DNA of 64,000 nucleotides from Cristatella mucedo (lineage: Eukaryota; Bryozoa; Phylactolaemata; Cristatellidae), in contig WPIO01000016.1 in NCBI GenBank assembly GCA_009760855.2, positions 3,694,501 through 3,758,500 of the forward strand, in the 5' to 3' direction. The notes beneath the pieces are model-generated. The model had not been told where the DNA came from. It did not search any database and was given only the letters and a program-made list of their open reading frames with translations. Positions 1-20,704 of the stretch are shown here, in pieces (the stretch's first letter is position 1; each line of letters starts with the position of its first letter). The translations under genes and the position numbers were made by a program.

Positions 1-1357
1 CACATGGACCTAACAAATCCCGAGGAACTGCTGCGTTTTAAATGTCAAAAGGGCGTCAGTAGTGAGTTTCAGGCTTTGGACATATTTGAGTTTGGTTTAA
101 GGCACAGCTTAACTACTCGAGTCAAAAGTGGGGTGGTGCGATGTAGATCCGACTTGGAAGTGTAATCCGGATAAGTAGGCAGGAGAATGAGGATCTGTGA
201 AACAAGGTAGCTGCTGAGAATCATCTACGTGCTCAAAGCTATGACAATAAGGAAAGTTACTACCTAGCAGATTACCCAACATTTGCAAGAGGCCGACTTT
301 TCTGCCATATCAGTCCTACCCTTCGCCGGCTTGGCATTTTCAAATCAAATAACTTCATTTTCAGCCGATACTCATTGCCTCTTGACTTTATAATTTTGGG
401 TGCCTTGTTCGATCATACAGTGCAGCTTTAATGCCAATTTTCCATTTAAAGCTTGCTCGCTAAACATTGCAACTGGCCAAGTTCAAAACCTCACACAACT
501 ACGTTTGTTCCCAAATAACCAGGCGAAACCCGCGGCACCTCCGATCTTAAAAAGGGGACTGCTCTGCTATATCGAAATTATTAAGAGTCGAGGCCCTGTG
601 CTGTGGACCTGCACCACTTTCTTCGTGCTTGGAGAGCAGCCGAATTACTTCGTTAGGCCCACGACCGTTAGCTGAACTAAACGTTGTATGCTAACCTCGA
701 TCTAGGAAGTCTTGGGCAATTAGCCGAGGACCGGCAATAGGACTCAAATGAAATCAGACTCTCAGGAAGAAGGCATAGAATGGTATTGCAAGTTGTCGGA
801 TTGGGCCGGAGGGTTAAGCCTTGCGAATGGCAATCGAAAGATGCTGGGTCCGCCCAGTATGACTCACTAAGTCTTTGCGAGGTCTCCTGCAAACATCTGG
901 TCTCTCAACACTGCGAAGCCCGAAAACGAATCGCTGTTGCATCGAAAAATAATCCGGAAGAACTGCTTACCTCTCACTTCCGTCTGAGAGGTCTCGCCAC
1001 ATGAGAGCACGGCAGCTGCTCGAAGTCGTGGTGTCACTCCAAGCTGCACAGCTGCCGTGTGCTACTATCAGACCGGTGGAAAGGTCAAGATGGAAGGAAC
1101 ACATTTCACGTGGAAAGAAATATTATCGCTTAACAAGGCATTACAGCCGACACATACACACGGTCATCCGATCACCTTCGGCAATCGCCTTAACAGCTCA
1201 CTATGTGTGGTATTGTACAAGATACGATTTACAAAAAAATACACCGGCAGCCTCTGCTGGCAGGGACGGCAGCGGAGGCAGCAGCAGCTTCGCCACTGCA
1301 TCAGGCAGCACAAAGCAGGGGCGACAGCTGGCGTGCCACGCGTGTGCCCTGCAGCCG
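1..1357. other. Region downstream of WDR5, no gene recognised
   Basis: This holds the expected 3' UTR side of WDR5 (transcription runs leftwards) and flanking DNA. No canonical minus-strand AATAAA was read directly below the stop codon. The first 100-170 bases resemble the 3' part of LINE family B in minus orientation (a 'gagtttcaggctttgga' block also seen near 21000, 52100 and 63730). Open frames here have no recognisable domains. Confidence 0.5.
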
Positions 1358-11783
<10,426 letters not shown>

Positions 11784-13790
11784 TCTTCAATCACGACCGG
11801 CGACCTGACAGCAATCGAGTAAGAATGTCACGTTGAAGCTGTTTTCGCATCATTACAGCGAGGAAAAGTCACCGATGTTCTAGAGAAATTCACGTAAGCA
11901 AACAGAATGCAATACCAGGCCAAAAGTAAAGCATGTCTGGCAGTGCAGCCAATCCAAAACGCGAAAGGGTGTCACTGCCTGAGGCAACAGCAGCGCTGCC
12001 AGCTCCACAAAGCTGGAAAGTGAAGCGTGCTTGATCCATTCAGGAGGCTAATGGTCGAGAGCAAGGTTTGGGGAAGTCAGAGTCAGAGCAAGCGCGAGCC
12101 AACGTGGGGCCCAGAAGGGACACCGTGCCAAAATACCGCCAGCAGAGCCGGCAGAGCCGGGGGCACACCATTCCCAACGAGTCCTACCCTCAACGCGGGC
12201 ATGCGAATGGGAGGGCGACTACCTTCAACCGAAAGCTGAATCTTCACTTGGTTTCACTGTTCAAAAGAGCTGTAGTCACCTACAAAGAAAATCCTGATAG
12301 CATAAAAGTGCGGGCTGGCATATCGAGACAGAACGGTGGCCGAACCGGATGACAGCTGATTGTCACACCAGATACGCGCACGAATTTCGTCGAAGTAGCG
12401 TAACGAGTCAATAAATGAAGCACTCTAAACTCTCCGGAAAGCAAAGACTTACTCGGAAGTCTGCAACAGGTGTAAAGTCTTACGCTGGCCACGCTGCCAG
12501 ACCACGGTGCGTACACGGCCCGGCGCCGACCATAGGACGAATACATCCGGGCGCGGCCGAGTAAAAGCTCGGCGCTGCGACTTTAACAACGCTGGTTTTA
12601 AGGAACACAAATCTGAAGAAATAATTAATTAAAATTATTTCAAGAAATACAATACTCAAAGGTTTTTTAACGCCCGTCCGGTGGCTGCTCATACCGTGGT
12701 GTCACGTCGTCTTTGTGTACATGATGTATGCTTGCGCCGCCGCCACCTGACTGCTCGTCCCCCCCTCCAACCCCGCGATACGTCGACGCTACCCAGTTTT
12801 ACTGGCGCTCAGGAGTGTTGACTTGCAAGTAAGCCACCAGGAAGAATTTTGGCCGAGCGCATCCACGTTCCATCCAATATGGGGTCAACTTGGCGCTCAA
12901 CGGAATCCGGTGGCTAGGTCGAGCGGTCAGTTCCCGCACAGATATCACGTTTCCCGCCCGCTCGATTCGGGGCGCTTTTCGTATTTACCGCAGTCTCGCG
13001 CACAGCTCTGCTGATAAGCGAACGTGACTCGAAGCTAAAAGGCAGCGACTGGTGCTGGACGCAGCAGACGCGGTCAGCTGGGCTGTTTTCTTCCGACGGC
13101 GTGCCAAGCCAAGCAATGGCCGGCGCGGTCCGCCCCCGCGGACGGAAGTTTGAAGCCGCCATCGTCGCCGGCCCGAACTCACGGTCGCAGCTCTCGCGGC
13201 GAACGCTTTTGAATCAAGTAATCCGATTGACCTTTACGTTTCTGCTGTGACGCCGTGGTGGATGACAATCTAAATACGTGCAGCCCTAGCGCCGACCGAG
13301 AAACGGTCGCCGTGAAATTAAACCACTCTACGAGGAGCCAGTTGGGCGGCATGCGTCGATGACCGAACTCTCCCAAGCGAGCTGTCCTCGATGGATGGTG
13401 CGCACATCGGCGTTCGTCGGCGGGCTTTGATCGAGCGGTCGTCGGAAGCGATTCCGACGCCCGAACGCATTCCGATCTAGCGACTTCGATGAGCCTTTCA
13501 TGGTAAAAAGAACGAATCGCCGCGAATAGACGAAGAAGCTGAGCCGCCGCACGTCCAGTACGGCGGCCATTACGAGGACAGTAGTTTAGCTCGCGGTCGA
13601 GGCGGTCCCATTTCTGACGCGCTACGAACGAACGGACGAGAAGGATCGATGCGGCGGCGGTGCGGATGAGCGGCGCATTTTTACCTTCGCTTTGACTTCT
13701 ATAGCGTCGTGCTGGGTATTTTTCGGATTTCGCACGTGCTGCGTACGCGTTTTGCGGCGCGAACTCGTTGCTTCGGTTGCGACCGTTGGT
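11784..13790. other. Upstream flank of WDR5, GC-rich part of the intergenic region
   Basis: It probably contains the WDR5 promoter and 5' UTR, but no TATA box, Inr or non-coding exon could be assigned. From about 12900 the sequence becomes rich in CpG. A minus-strand open frame of 213 codons at 13820-13179 has no recognisable domain and an Arg/Ser-rich composition typical of GC-rich non-coding DNA, so I do not call it a gene. Confidence 0.45.
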
Positions 13791-13794
13791 CCGG

Positions 13795-13940
13795 AGGTAG
13801 TAAGGTCCTCGCTCGCTCACCTTTGACGACCGAGGTCGTGGGCTCGAGCCCCGCGGCGTACGCGAAGCGCCTGGATAGAGATTCAGCTCTCTAAGAGCGC
13901 TGGGCGCGAATGAGCTGTATTTACAAGTAATTGTAAGTAC
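13795..13940 (+). mobile_element. SINE family 2 (tRNA-like head, LINE-B-like tail)
   Basis: The head carries 'gtcgtgggctcgagccccg', a B-box-like segment. The body 'gaagcgcctggatagagatt' and 'ctctaagagcgctggg' matches the 3' tail of LINE family B. Related copies lie at 14205-14355 and 17715-17860. Confidence 0.7.
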
Positions 13941-14204
13941 ATTTATATTTTACATCTAATCCTATTCACTCGTCAGCTGATGCCGCGCCGTCTCGACGGC
14001 CGCTGCCCGCTTTGCCAGCAGCTCCAAGGCCTTGCCTCCTTGCAGTGGGTGTGGCGCCGTACGTTTCGGGCGAAGACGCTTCGGCCGGCGCGCGCTTCGG
14101 TCCCGGATTCTCCGGCGGCCTTGGGGTCAGACGTTTCCGGTCCTACCGCTCAGACCTTTGGCCCGGATGTTGGCGTTCGAGCGAGCGGAAAGATTCGGCA
14201 GCGA

Positions 14205-14355
14205 GAAGGCCCAGCGGTTAGGGTGCTCGCCCCGACAAAGGTCTGGCCGAGGACGTGGGCTCGAGCCCCGCGCCTCATGTGAAGCGCCTGAATAGAGAAT
14301 AATGTTCTCTCAAGGTACTGTGCAAATGTATTATAATAATTATTATTATTATTAA
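14205..14355 (+). mobile_element. SINE family 2 copy ending in (TAA/ATT)n
   Basis: The copy reads 'cagcggttagggtgctcg', then a B-box-like 'gtgggctcgagccccg', then 'gaagcgcctgaatagag' and 'gttctctcaaggtactgtg', and ends in an ATT repeat. The tRNA-like head, LINE-B-like body and short tandem tail mark a SINE moved by a LINE. Confidence 0.78.
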
Positions 14356-14693
14356 GGCGTTCATCAACGTCTGTCAACGCTCTTCCAGGAACTCTCACTG
14401 CTTTTCCTGCACGCCTCGGATATCAGAAGCGACGGGGTTTACCTCCCCTGAGAAACGCCACAACTCCAGCGCGGCGCTTCAGTTTTTTAAGCGGATCTGT
14501 TTGGGCGCTTGTTTCAGCCTCCAGCGGCTGTATTAACTGAGACGACCGCGCCGCGCCTCGAGAGGCTTGCGGTTAGGAGAAAGCTGGCTGTAGGCTGTGG
14601 CAACCGCCTCTCCTTTCTCGAGCCTCGCTACGAAAGGCGACGTGGGGAGGACTGAAGGAGGGCGGGCGGGGCGTGCGTACGGAAGGGGGCGAG

Positions 14694-14845
14694 CCGTGAT
14701 GGCACACTAGGTAAGGCGGTTGCTTTCACGACCTCGGTCCCGAGGTCGTGGGTTCGATTCCTGTGGTGGGCAATTCCTTATCCCCACTGCTGGTGGTGGT
14801 GATAGCCGTAAAGGCTCTTCTGTCGCTATGCAAAAAGAGGCTAGG
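14694..14845 (+). mobile_element. SINE family 1 (tRNA-derived)
   Basis: The tRNA-like promoter has an A-box-like 'ggcacactaggtaaggcg' and a B box 'ggttcgattcc'. The body 'ggtgatagccgtaaaggc' and 'tcttctgtcgctatgcaa' is near-identical in reverse at 37888-38041 and recognisable at 62072-62225. A spectrin-intron copy and an intergenic copy show the family was recently active. Confidence 0.85.
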
Positions 14846-14849
14846 ATTT

Positions 14850-15360
14850 TATTTATTTGTTGCAGCTTTCGGAATGAGGAGGAGCCGATCCGTGCGAGCC
14901 GAGCGCTTTGTGTCAGTACGCCGTGCGAACCGGTAGCAAGCGGTTCCCGACTTGTTCATCTCGTGATGGATGTTCTGCGATATCGGCGGGCCTTGACATT
15001 TCGAAGCCCCGATTTATGAATGCAGTATATCTGCTCATTAGGGTTGACGTAGAGGTGTACGTACGCGATAACGCACAACAGGCCGAAGCGGATTCACAAA
15101 AAAACGTTTATTCTCGCTATCGCCCGCAGCGCTCCCGAACGCAGCCGTCCGGCCCTCCGCCGGCGTCCGACCTGCAGTCCCTCTGCAGGCCACGACGCGC
15201 CCATGTATATGTACCCTTTCCCATAAACCGGCGCCGTGCATAATCCGGCGGCAGCTCCGTAACTCCGATGGGCCATAAGCAGGGCTACGTCATAAACTGA
15301 CCATAGTGAATAATATGACCATAAACGCCACCGGCCAATGTGCTCGTAACACCGCAATAA
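14850..15360. other. Intergenic sequence, nothing recognised
   Basis: GC-rich stretch between a SINE and a LINE copy; no exon, RNA gene or named repeat could be supported. Confidence 0.45.
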
Positions 15361-15364
15361 ATGT

Positions 15365-16840
15365 ATCGCGTGTGTTACACAAGAGAGTTTTGTATAGCAC
15401 ACTCACAGCCCAAGCGGCTTTCGGTACGCATTCGGTAGCCAAAAGACTTCATCTCACGAAACAAAGAGACAGTGGGAAGCATAGCTGAGTCAGGAGAGCA
15501 GTTGAGGTAGTGAGTAGCATGGAAGTAGCAGCACCTCAGGACCACTGGAAAAGATGTGCCATAGTCGGCAGTAGGAGAGTAGTTGTCGTTACGTAAGAAT
15601 TGTGGAAGCGAGTTCCACAGTCTAGGACCTGCAGAGCTAAAGCTTCTGTCGCCAACGATCTTTAAGCGGAGGAATGGAACAGCTAATTTATTGTCCATAC
15701 AAGACCTGAGGGCACGAGAAGGCTGAAACTGGTGCAGCAGTTCAGCTAGGTATGGAGGAGCAAAGCCGTGGCTGGCCTTGTGGGTCAGCGTGAGAACTTT
15801 GTGCGGTTTCTTTGAATTTATGACACTGCCCCTGATTGTTGTACGAGTGGCCTGTGACCCTCGATGCGGTAGGCAGAAGTCGGGACGTGCTATTTGTGAT
15901 TGTTAAGACCGGGGAGTCGGCGGCACTCCGGTGGGCGAGAGGGGCGAAGGGAGTCGTGCTTCGCCCTGCTCTATGAGAGGTGAAAGAAACTGGTGGTGTG
16001 GCTCGTCGTCTAGCGTTCTGTGCTGTTCGAGACGATAACACGAGCTACACTTTGCTCTGTATCCGTTGATCAACCGGCAGTCACCCTAGCTCTTTGGCAA
16101 AGGAGACTCGAGCGGTCGATCCTCTGGGATTTGCAAACTAGCCTTTCAGCCGTATTCATAGCCATTTGAATTGACCTGCTTTGCTGCTCTTCCGATAGCC
16201 CAGCCAAAAGGGAACTGCAGCAATCTAACCGAGACAGAACTAAAGAGCTTGTTACATTTTTTGCAGGCAACCATAGAAGATAGCTCTTAATCTTAGATAG
16301 GGATTGGATGTGATGGCTAGCTGCAGACGCAGTCTCCTGAATGAAGCTTTTAAAATACAGGCAGTTGTTTAAAACGAGACCTACATTTCGAGCACGCGGT
16401 GATGATCGCACAACAGCATCATCTATTAGAAGAGCAAGCCTTCTAATGTAGCCAAACGCTTAGGGTGTCCTATGAGCAGCACTTCAGTTTTATTTTCGTT
16501 GGTTTGAAGAAATTTTTGACATCCAGGATCGAATGTCGGCAAGGCAAGCATTCATTTCATCAGTTGCTGCAGCAGATTACGGCGGTTTGAATGACCATTA
16601 CAGCTGCGCATCAGCATAAAAGCAAAATCCAATTCCGTGGGCCTTAATCACATTCCCAGAGTTTAAGTATACATGGAATACAGCAAAGAACAGAGGACGG
16701 TTCCTTATCGGGACTCCACAGGTGACTGGTCAAGTGGATGAGACCTGACCCCCCACACGACATGGATTATTTGAGAGCCAATGGCGTGCGTGTCTCGTCT
16801 TGCAAGAGACTGGAAGCCAGGCAGCTTTATCCGGTTTTAT
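15365..16840 (-). mobile_element. LINE family A copy with nested insertion
   Basis: Reading the minus strand, the copy starts in the reverse-transcriptase core near 16840 (translation like PLFFAVFHVYLNSG, GIGFCFYADAQL, a degenerate YADD). It continues through ARNVGLVLNNCLYFKSFIQ and LVLSRLDCCSSLLAGL to GPRLWNSLPQFLRNDNY and the 3' UTR near 15365. Frames are broken, so it is dead. It is interrupted by an unrelated 247-bp segment at 15802-16048. Confidence 0.88.
15802..16048. mobile_element. 247-bp unclassified insertion inside LINE A, with 6-bp target duplication
   Basis: The LINE sequence stops at 'gagaactttg' and resumes at 'actttgctctgtatccgtt'; other copies (for example 23370) run straight across this point. 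ACTTTG is present on both sides (15796-15801 and 16049-16054), consistent with a target-site duplication. The insert shows no reverse-transcriptase motif, no tRNA-like promoter and no (TAA)n tail; a solo LTR, MITE or retrogene fragment are all possible. Confidence 0.6.
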
Positions 16841-16942
16841 GAATGGAAAAATTAACTGTTTTTATTAATTGCGTTTTATTAAACATTAGGTCAGGCCTTG
16901 GTTCTATTAGGACGTCGTAGGACAGCTTTAGGACTGTTATTA

Positions 16943-17058
16943 TCGTTGTTCTTATTTTCGAATAATTATAATTATAAATATATAATTATTATACTATATA
17001 ATATAATAATATAATGTAAATAATAATTATAATTATAAATCGTTGTTCTTATTTTCGA
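16943..17058. repeat. AT-rich block flanked by 19-bp direct repeats
   Basis: TCGTTGTTCTTATTTTCGA occurs at 16943-16961 and again at 17040-17058, enclosing a 78-bp A/T-only-like segment of ATAATTATA motifs. This looks like a duplication bordering an inserted or expanded AT block. Confidence 0.75.
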
Positions 17059-17714
17059 TGCCGAGTGCTGTTTAATCCTGGCGACTGTGCAAACATCGTA
17101 GCGGGCTTCAGCAGACGCATACTCTCGCGAGGCTCACAGCGAAGCAGCAGCAGCACGCAGCCTTTCTCTCCCCTCCCGCGTTCGCGTCGCGCCCCCCTCT
17201 CCCACCCCCTACTTCCCAGAAACGGCTCCGACCCTACTTTCGAGCACCAGCACATTAAGGATGGGTTAAGGCGCTGCGCCCAAGCCACATCTAAAGCTGG
17301 TCAATGGGCCGCGCAGCTGAACGCTGGCCCGTTCCCCAAATTACACTGAGCGCTGGCGTCGGTTTGAGACCGTTGTATGTGTGTGTGTGTATCTATGTAA
17401 ATTGGGGTAGCGCGGAGGCGGAATTCGTAAAATGCAAGCAGCTTCTCTCATGCGCAGCTTTCCGTTGCTTAGTCAGACGCCTACGGAGGCATGAGCCAAG
17501 GTTAAATTCGATGACATTTTCCTCAACAAGATCAGACAGAGCAAAAATACGCCGGCGCTTTGAATCGAGTCCCCGAAAATCGACTTCATTTAGCTATCGG
17601 TGCAGAAATCGAATGAAAACACCAAGTGGCGCTTTTACAAGTCCCCAAACATTGACTCGATTTTAATATCGATAGCGGCAACGAGCAAAAAAGGTAAAAA
17701 GAGAAGAACGAGCT
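17059..17714. other. Intergenic sequence, nothing recognised
   Basis: Mixed-composition DNA with a short (GT)n near 17378; no supported gene. Confidence 0.4.
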
Positions 17715-17860
17715 GGTTCGGCTCAGCGGTTACGGCGCTCGCCCCGACCCCGACCGGTTTGACGGAGGTCCTAGGCTCGAGCCGTGAAGCGCCAGAAAGG
17801 AGATTAAGTTCTCTTAGGGCGGTATGCAAATGAATTATGTTTTATATATTTTTAACGACT
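17715..17860 (+). mobile_element. SINE family 2 copy
   Basis: The head 'ggctcagcggttacggcg' resembles an A box, 'aggctcgagccgtgaag' is a degraded B box, and 'ggagattaagttctctta' followed by 'gggcggtatgcaaatg' is the LINE-B-like tail. Confidence 0.75.
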
Positions 17861-18129
17861 CCTACGCGGGAGTGGCAGGGACGATGATTTGGTTGAAAGG
17901 TAATTAAAGAGGTTTTCATAAAATTAAAACTCTCAACATGCAGGCCACTCATTCTCTTACTCCTATTTGGCTTGTTTGACATCTCGCGCGTCGTCAAGCA
18001 AAAAAGACACGCTCTCTTCATTGCCATGTGTATGCTTCTTACTTATAAACATAGTATATACTTCTTAGGCATATATATTTATTATCGAAAAAAAGATTTT
18101 TAGCTAGTATATATACATTAGCCGGCGGG

Positions 18130-18960
18130 GCCCTGTCCTGCCAGGGTAAAGCGTGCTACCGGAGCCTCCCGGTTCAGGAACAGGAAACGCGCGACTTCCG
18201 ATTCAGCAATGGCGTCGGAGATGCAGTGCCGCCTTAAAGCCGTCCTTTCCGAGCGTGGGATGCCGAGTTCGGCCAAGCAAGCTTAATTGTCTGGCCACGA
18301 GCTGCCGAGAGCCCCGACCACGAAGGGCCTCACCACTGCCGATCGGTAGCCAGCGGTCAGGGAAGACCAGGCAATGGCTGCTGCATATTTATCGGTCTTG
18401 TTCCGGGTCGTCACAATCAGTGCATCCTCGCTGCAGTCGAATGGCACCATCACATCCGCAATTCCCAAATCAGTGCCGCTGTCGATGACCAGGTCCGGCT
18501 TGAGAGCCAGACCACCGGAGAGCAAAGTGAGGGGAGGCGGCCTGGCGACATGCAGTTTCGCATGTGGCCGGAAGAGATCCAGTTAGGCTGCCCGTAACCT
18601 GGTTGCGTCGGGCCTTAATTGCGTGCCGCATCGGCCGGCAGTGGCTCAGCACGTGGAAAACGGTCTCAGCCTCCGTGCGACATAGGCGGCAGCTGGTAAC
18701 CGTCTCATGGTGTGCCCGACTCCTGGCAGCAGCCACTGGTAGCGAGTCCAGGCGCGCACGAAAACCGCCAAGCCCGGAACGACAGGCCAATACCCGTGGT
18801 CAAGAAGTGACTGTGGGTGGCGAACCTGTCCGTGGCCAGGCAGCGGCTGACCCTGCCCTGTGCAGGCTGGGCCACCCAGGCACGGCCTTTCGCGAGCCTG
18901 TATATATGCATATATCCTTTTGTATATACAATTGCCCCCTCCCCCATGGGCAGAGGGAAG
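18130..18960 (-). mobile_element. LINE family C: restriction-like-endonuclease retrotransposon, 3' part
   Basis: Two overlapping minus-strand frames cover the C-terminus of an RLE-type LINE protein (R2/R4/Hero group). First comes a zinc-finger motif CRLC-x8-HVLSHC at about 18690-18640 (C-x2-C-x8-H-x4-C). Then comes the endonuclease signature KPDLVIDSGTDLGIADVMVP followed by FDCSEDAL and TRNKTDKY at about 18500-18370. The frame changes between the two, so the copy is broken. Its 3' end abuts TA-rich DNA at 18050-18120. A second copy is at 23430-23850. Confidence 0.82.
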
Positions 18961-19174
18961 TACCTATATCTTTAGGCAAATTTACCCAGGCCTGGAGGAG
19001 GAGGGAAGGGATGCTTGCCCCATCCCTCCAAACTGAACCCTCGTCCCAACCTGAACATCTGACTCCGTCCCTGACTTCACGTGACCATCAATTTCGATCC
19101 TTGCTGCAAGTAATGATGTATGTTCAAAGGTAGAGCCATGATAAGAAATATAAGGGAAGATAACGCAAGACTAT

Positions 19175-19260
19175 AATAATAAAAATAATAATAATAATAC
19201 ATTTGTATAGCACTGTCAGAGAATGTAGTCTCTCGCTAGGCACGTTAAAAAAATGCTGTT
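19175..19260 (-). mobile_element. LINE-B/SINE-2 type tail fragment
   Basis: (AAT)n is followed by 'gtatagcactgtcagaga' and 'tctctcgctaggcacg', a diverged antisense version of the shared LINE-B/SINE-2 tail. Confidence 0.6.
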
Positions 19261-19416
19261 AAGAAAGCGTGGTTCCTTAAAAAAAGTTTTTTCTCAGAGA
19301 TCATACAACTGGCCCAGCGGCTGGCGGCGCTGAAGAGAGTAAGAAGTGCAGGTGGGCACGGAGATGGTGGGGGGGGGAATCTGGCTTATTCCACTGAGAG
19401 TAAGGGCAGCGGAGGC

Positions 19417-19435
19417 CGGGGGGGGGGGGGGGGGG
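19417..19435. repeat. Poly(G) tract
   Basis: About 19 G in a row within a G-rich stretch at 19370-19460; a potential G-quadruplex and a likely sequencing-error hotspot. Confidence 0.8.
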
Positions 19436-19829
19436 GCGGCGGCCAAAGGAGGCGAGGGGAGAGAGGGCGAAGCATTCTCAAGTAGCCCTTCGTTATTACG
19501 TGGTTTATCTTTGCGAGAACGATTAATAGTAGGCAAGATGGTCAACCGGAAGGTCACGAGAACTCACATCGCTTGCAGACCAATCGTCAACGGTGAACTA
19601 GCGCTGGTAATAGACGGCGGCATTCCATTTCGCCTGCACCGCTGCCCTGCTTGCATTCGGTAGGTTAGAAAAAGCGCGTGCATCAACAATTAAGCAATGC
19701 CTTGGCGGCCGAGCAAAGAAGCTGCATGTAGTTCTATTACTTACACGTGAGCAGACCGTTTAAATTTTATTCAATGAACGTGGCGCAAAAATAAAAAACA
19801 AAATTCAATAGTAGATTTCGAATATGCGC

Positions 19830-20010
19830 ACTGAGATTAGTAGTATTAACATATTCATATAGCACCCCTTGACACTTTACATATGCTGCAAAGAAGCATA
19901 TCGACATAATTAGTGATAGCATACACAGTGTCAGCAGCACGTATAGGCACATCGAGGACAATTTACAAGGACCCAGTAAGTGTGGAGCAGATTCGTCTTG
20001 GAATAAAAAA
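19830..20010 (-). mobile_element. LINE family B tail fragment
   Basis: 'catatagcaccccttgac' and 'tttacatatgctgcaaag' followed by 'cagcacgtataggcacat' and 'aaggacccagtaag' match in order the tail of LINE B at 63430-63650, diverged. Confidence 0.6.
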
Positions 20011-20122
20011 AAAGTTGGAGGGCCGAACTTACGAAAACTTGTGAGGAGACCCGTGCTCAGAATTGGCAGACCCCGCAGGGACCATGCCGCCGAATGAACC
20101 CACTTCTCTCTCGCATGCGGCA

Positions 20123-20248
<126 letters not shown>

Positions 20249-20704
20249 GGCGAGCGACCGTTTAATCGTTCTGCGAGCCTTTCCGCACAGCGAGTCTTTC
20301 CACTCGCTGGTCTGCAGCCTTCTATCGGCAGTCGCGGTCGCGATCAAGCATCAAGCGGAGCTCTCCCATATATCTCTATATACAGGCTTCCGTGCCGAAT
20401 CCCCCTGAGTCATTCAATGGGTGAAAAAGCATGAGCGAAATCGACTGAAAAGCGGTGAAAGCAGGCTGGCTGACCCCCCCCCCTGCTGTGGGGGGAGGCT
20501 CGTACTCCCCTGCCCGCCGAGGCGGGAGGAGAAAGGAATCTCGCGTCCCGGGAAGGTCTAACAATGCCTGCCCGCGTCGCTCTTTGCCGCCAGTACGAAA
20601 CCTCCCTCCCGCTCCCAAAAGCATTGCTGGGCAAGGCGACCTTGAGAGAGCGGAGGCACGCTCGCATCCTGCAACCACCAACGGGATCGTTGGTGTAATA
20701 GTAA

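Noticed and set aside
13179-13820. 213-codon open frame on the minus strand
   Set aside because: Arg/Ser-rich, no domain, located in GC-rich DNA where stops are rare; overlapping frames on both strands are equally open.
14694-14780. Functional tRNA gene
   Set aside because: A and B boxes exist but no cloverleaf with a proper acceptor stem could be drawn, and the same sequence recurs with a common non-tRNA body, so it is a SINE head.
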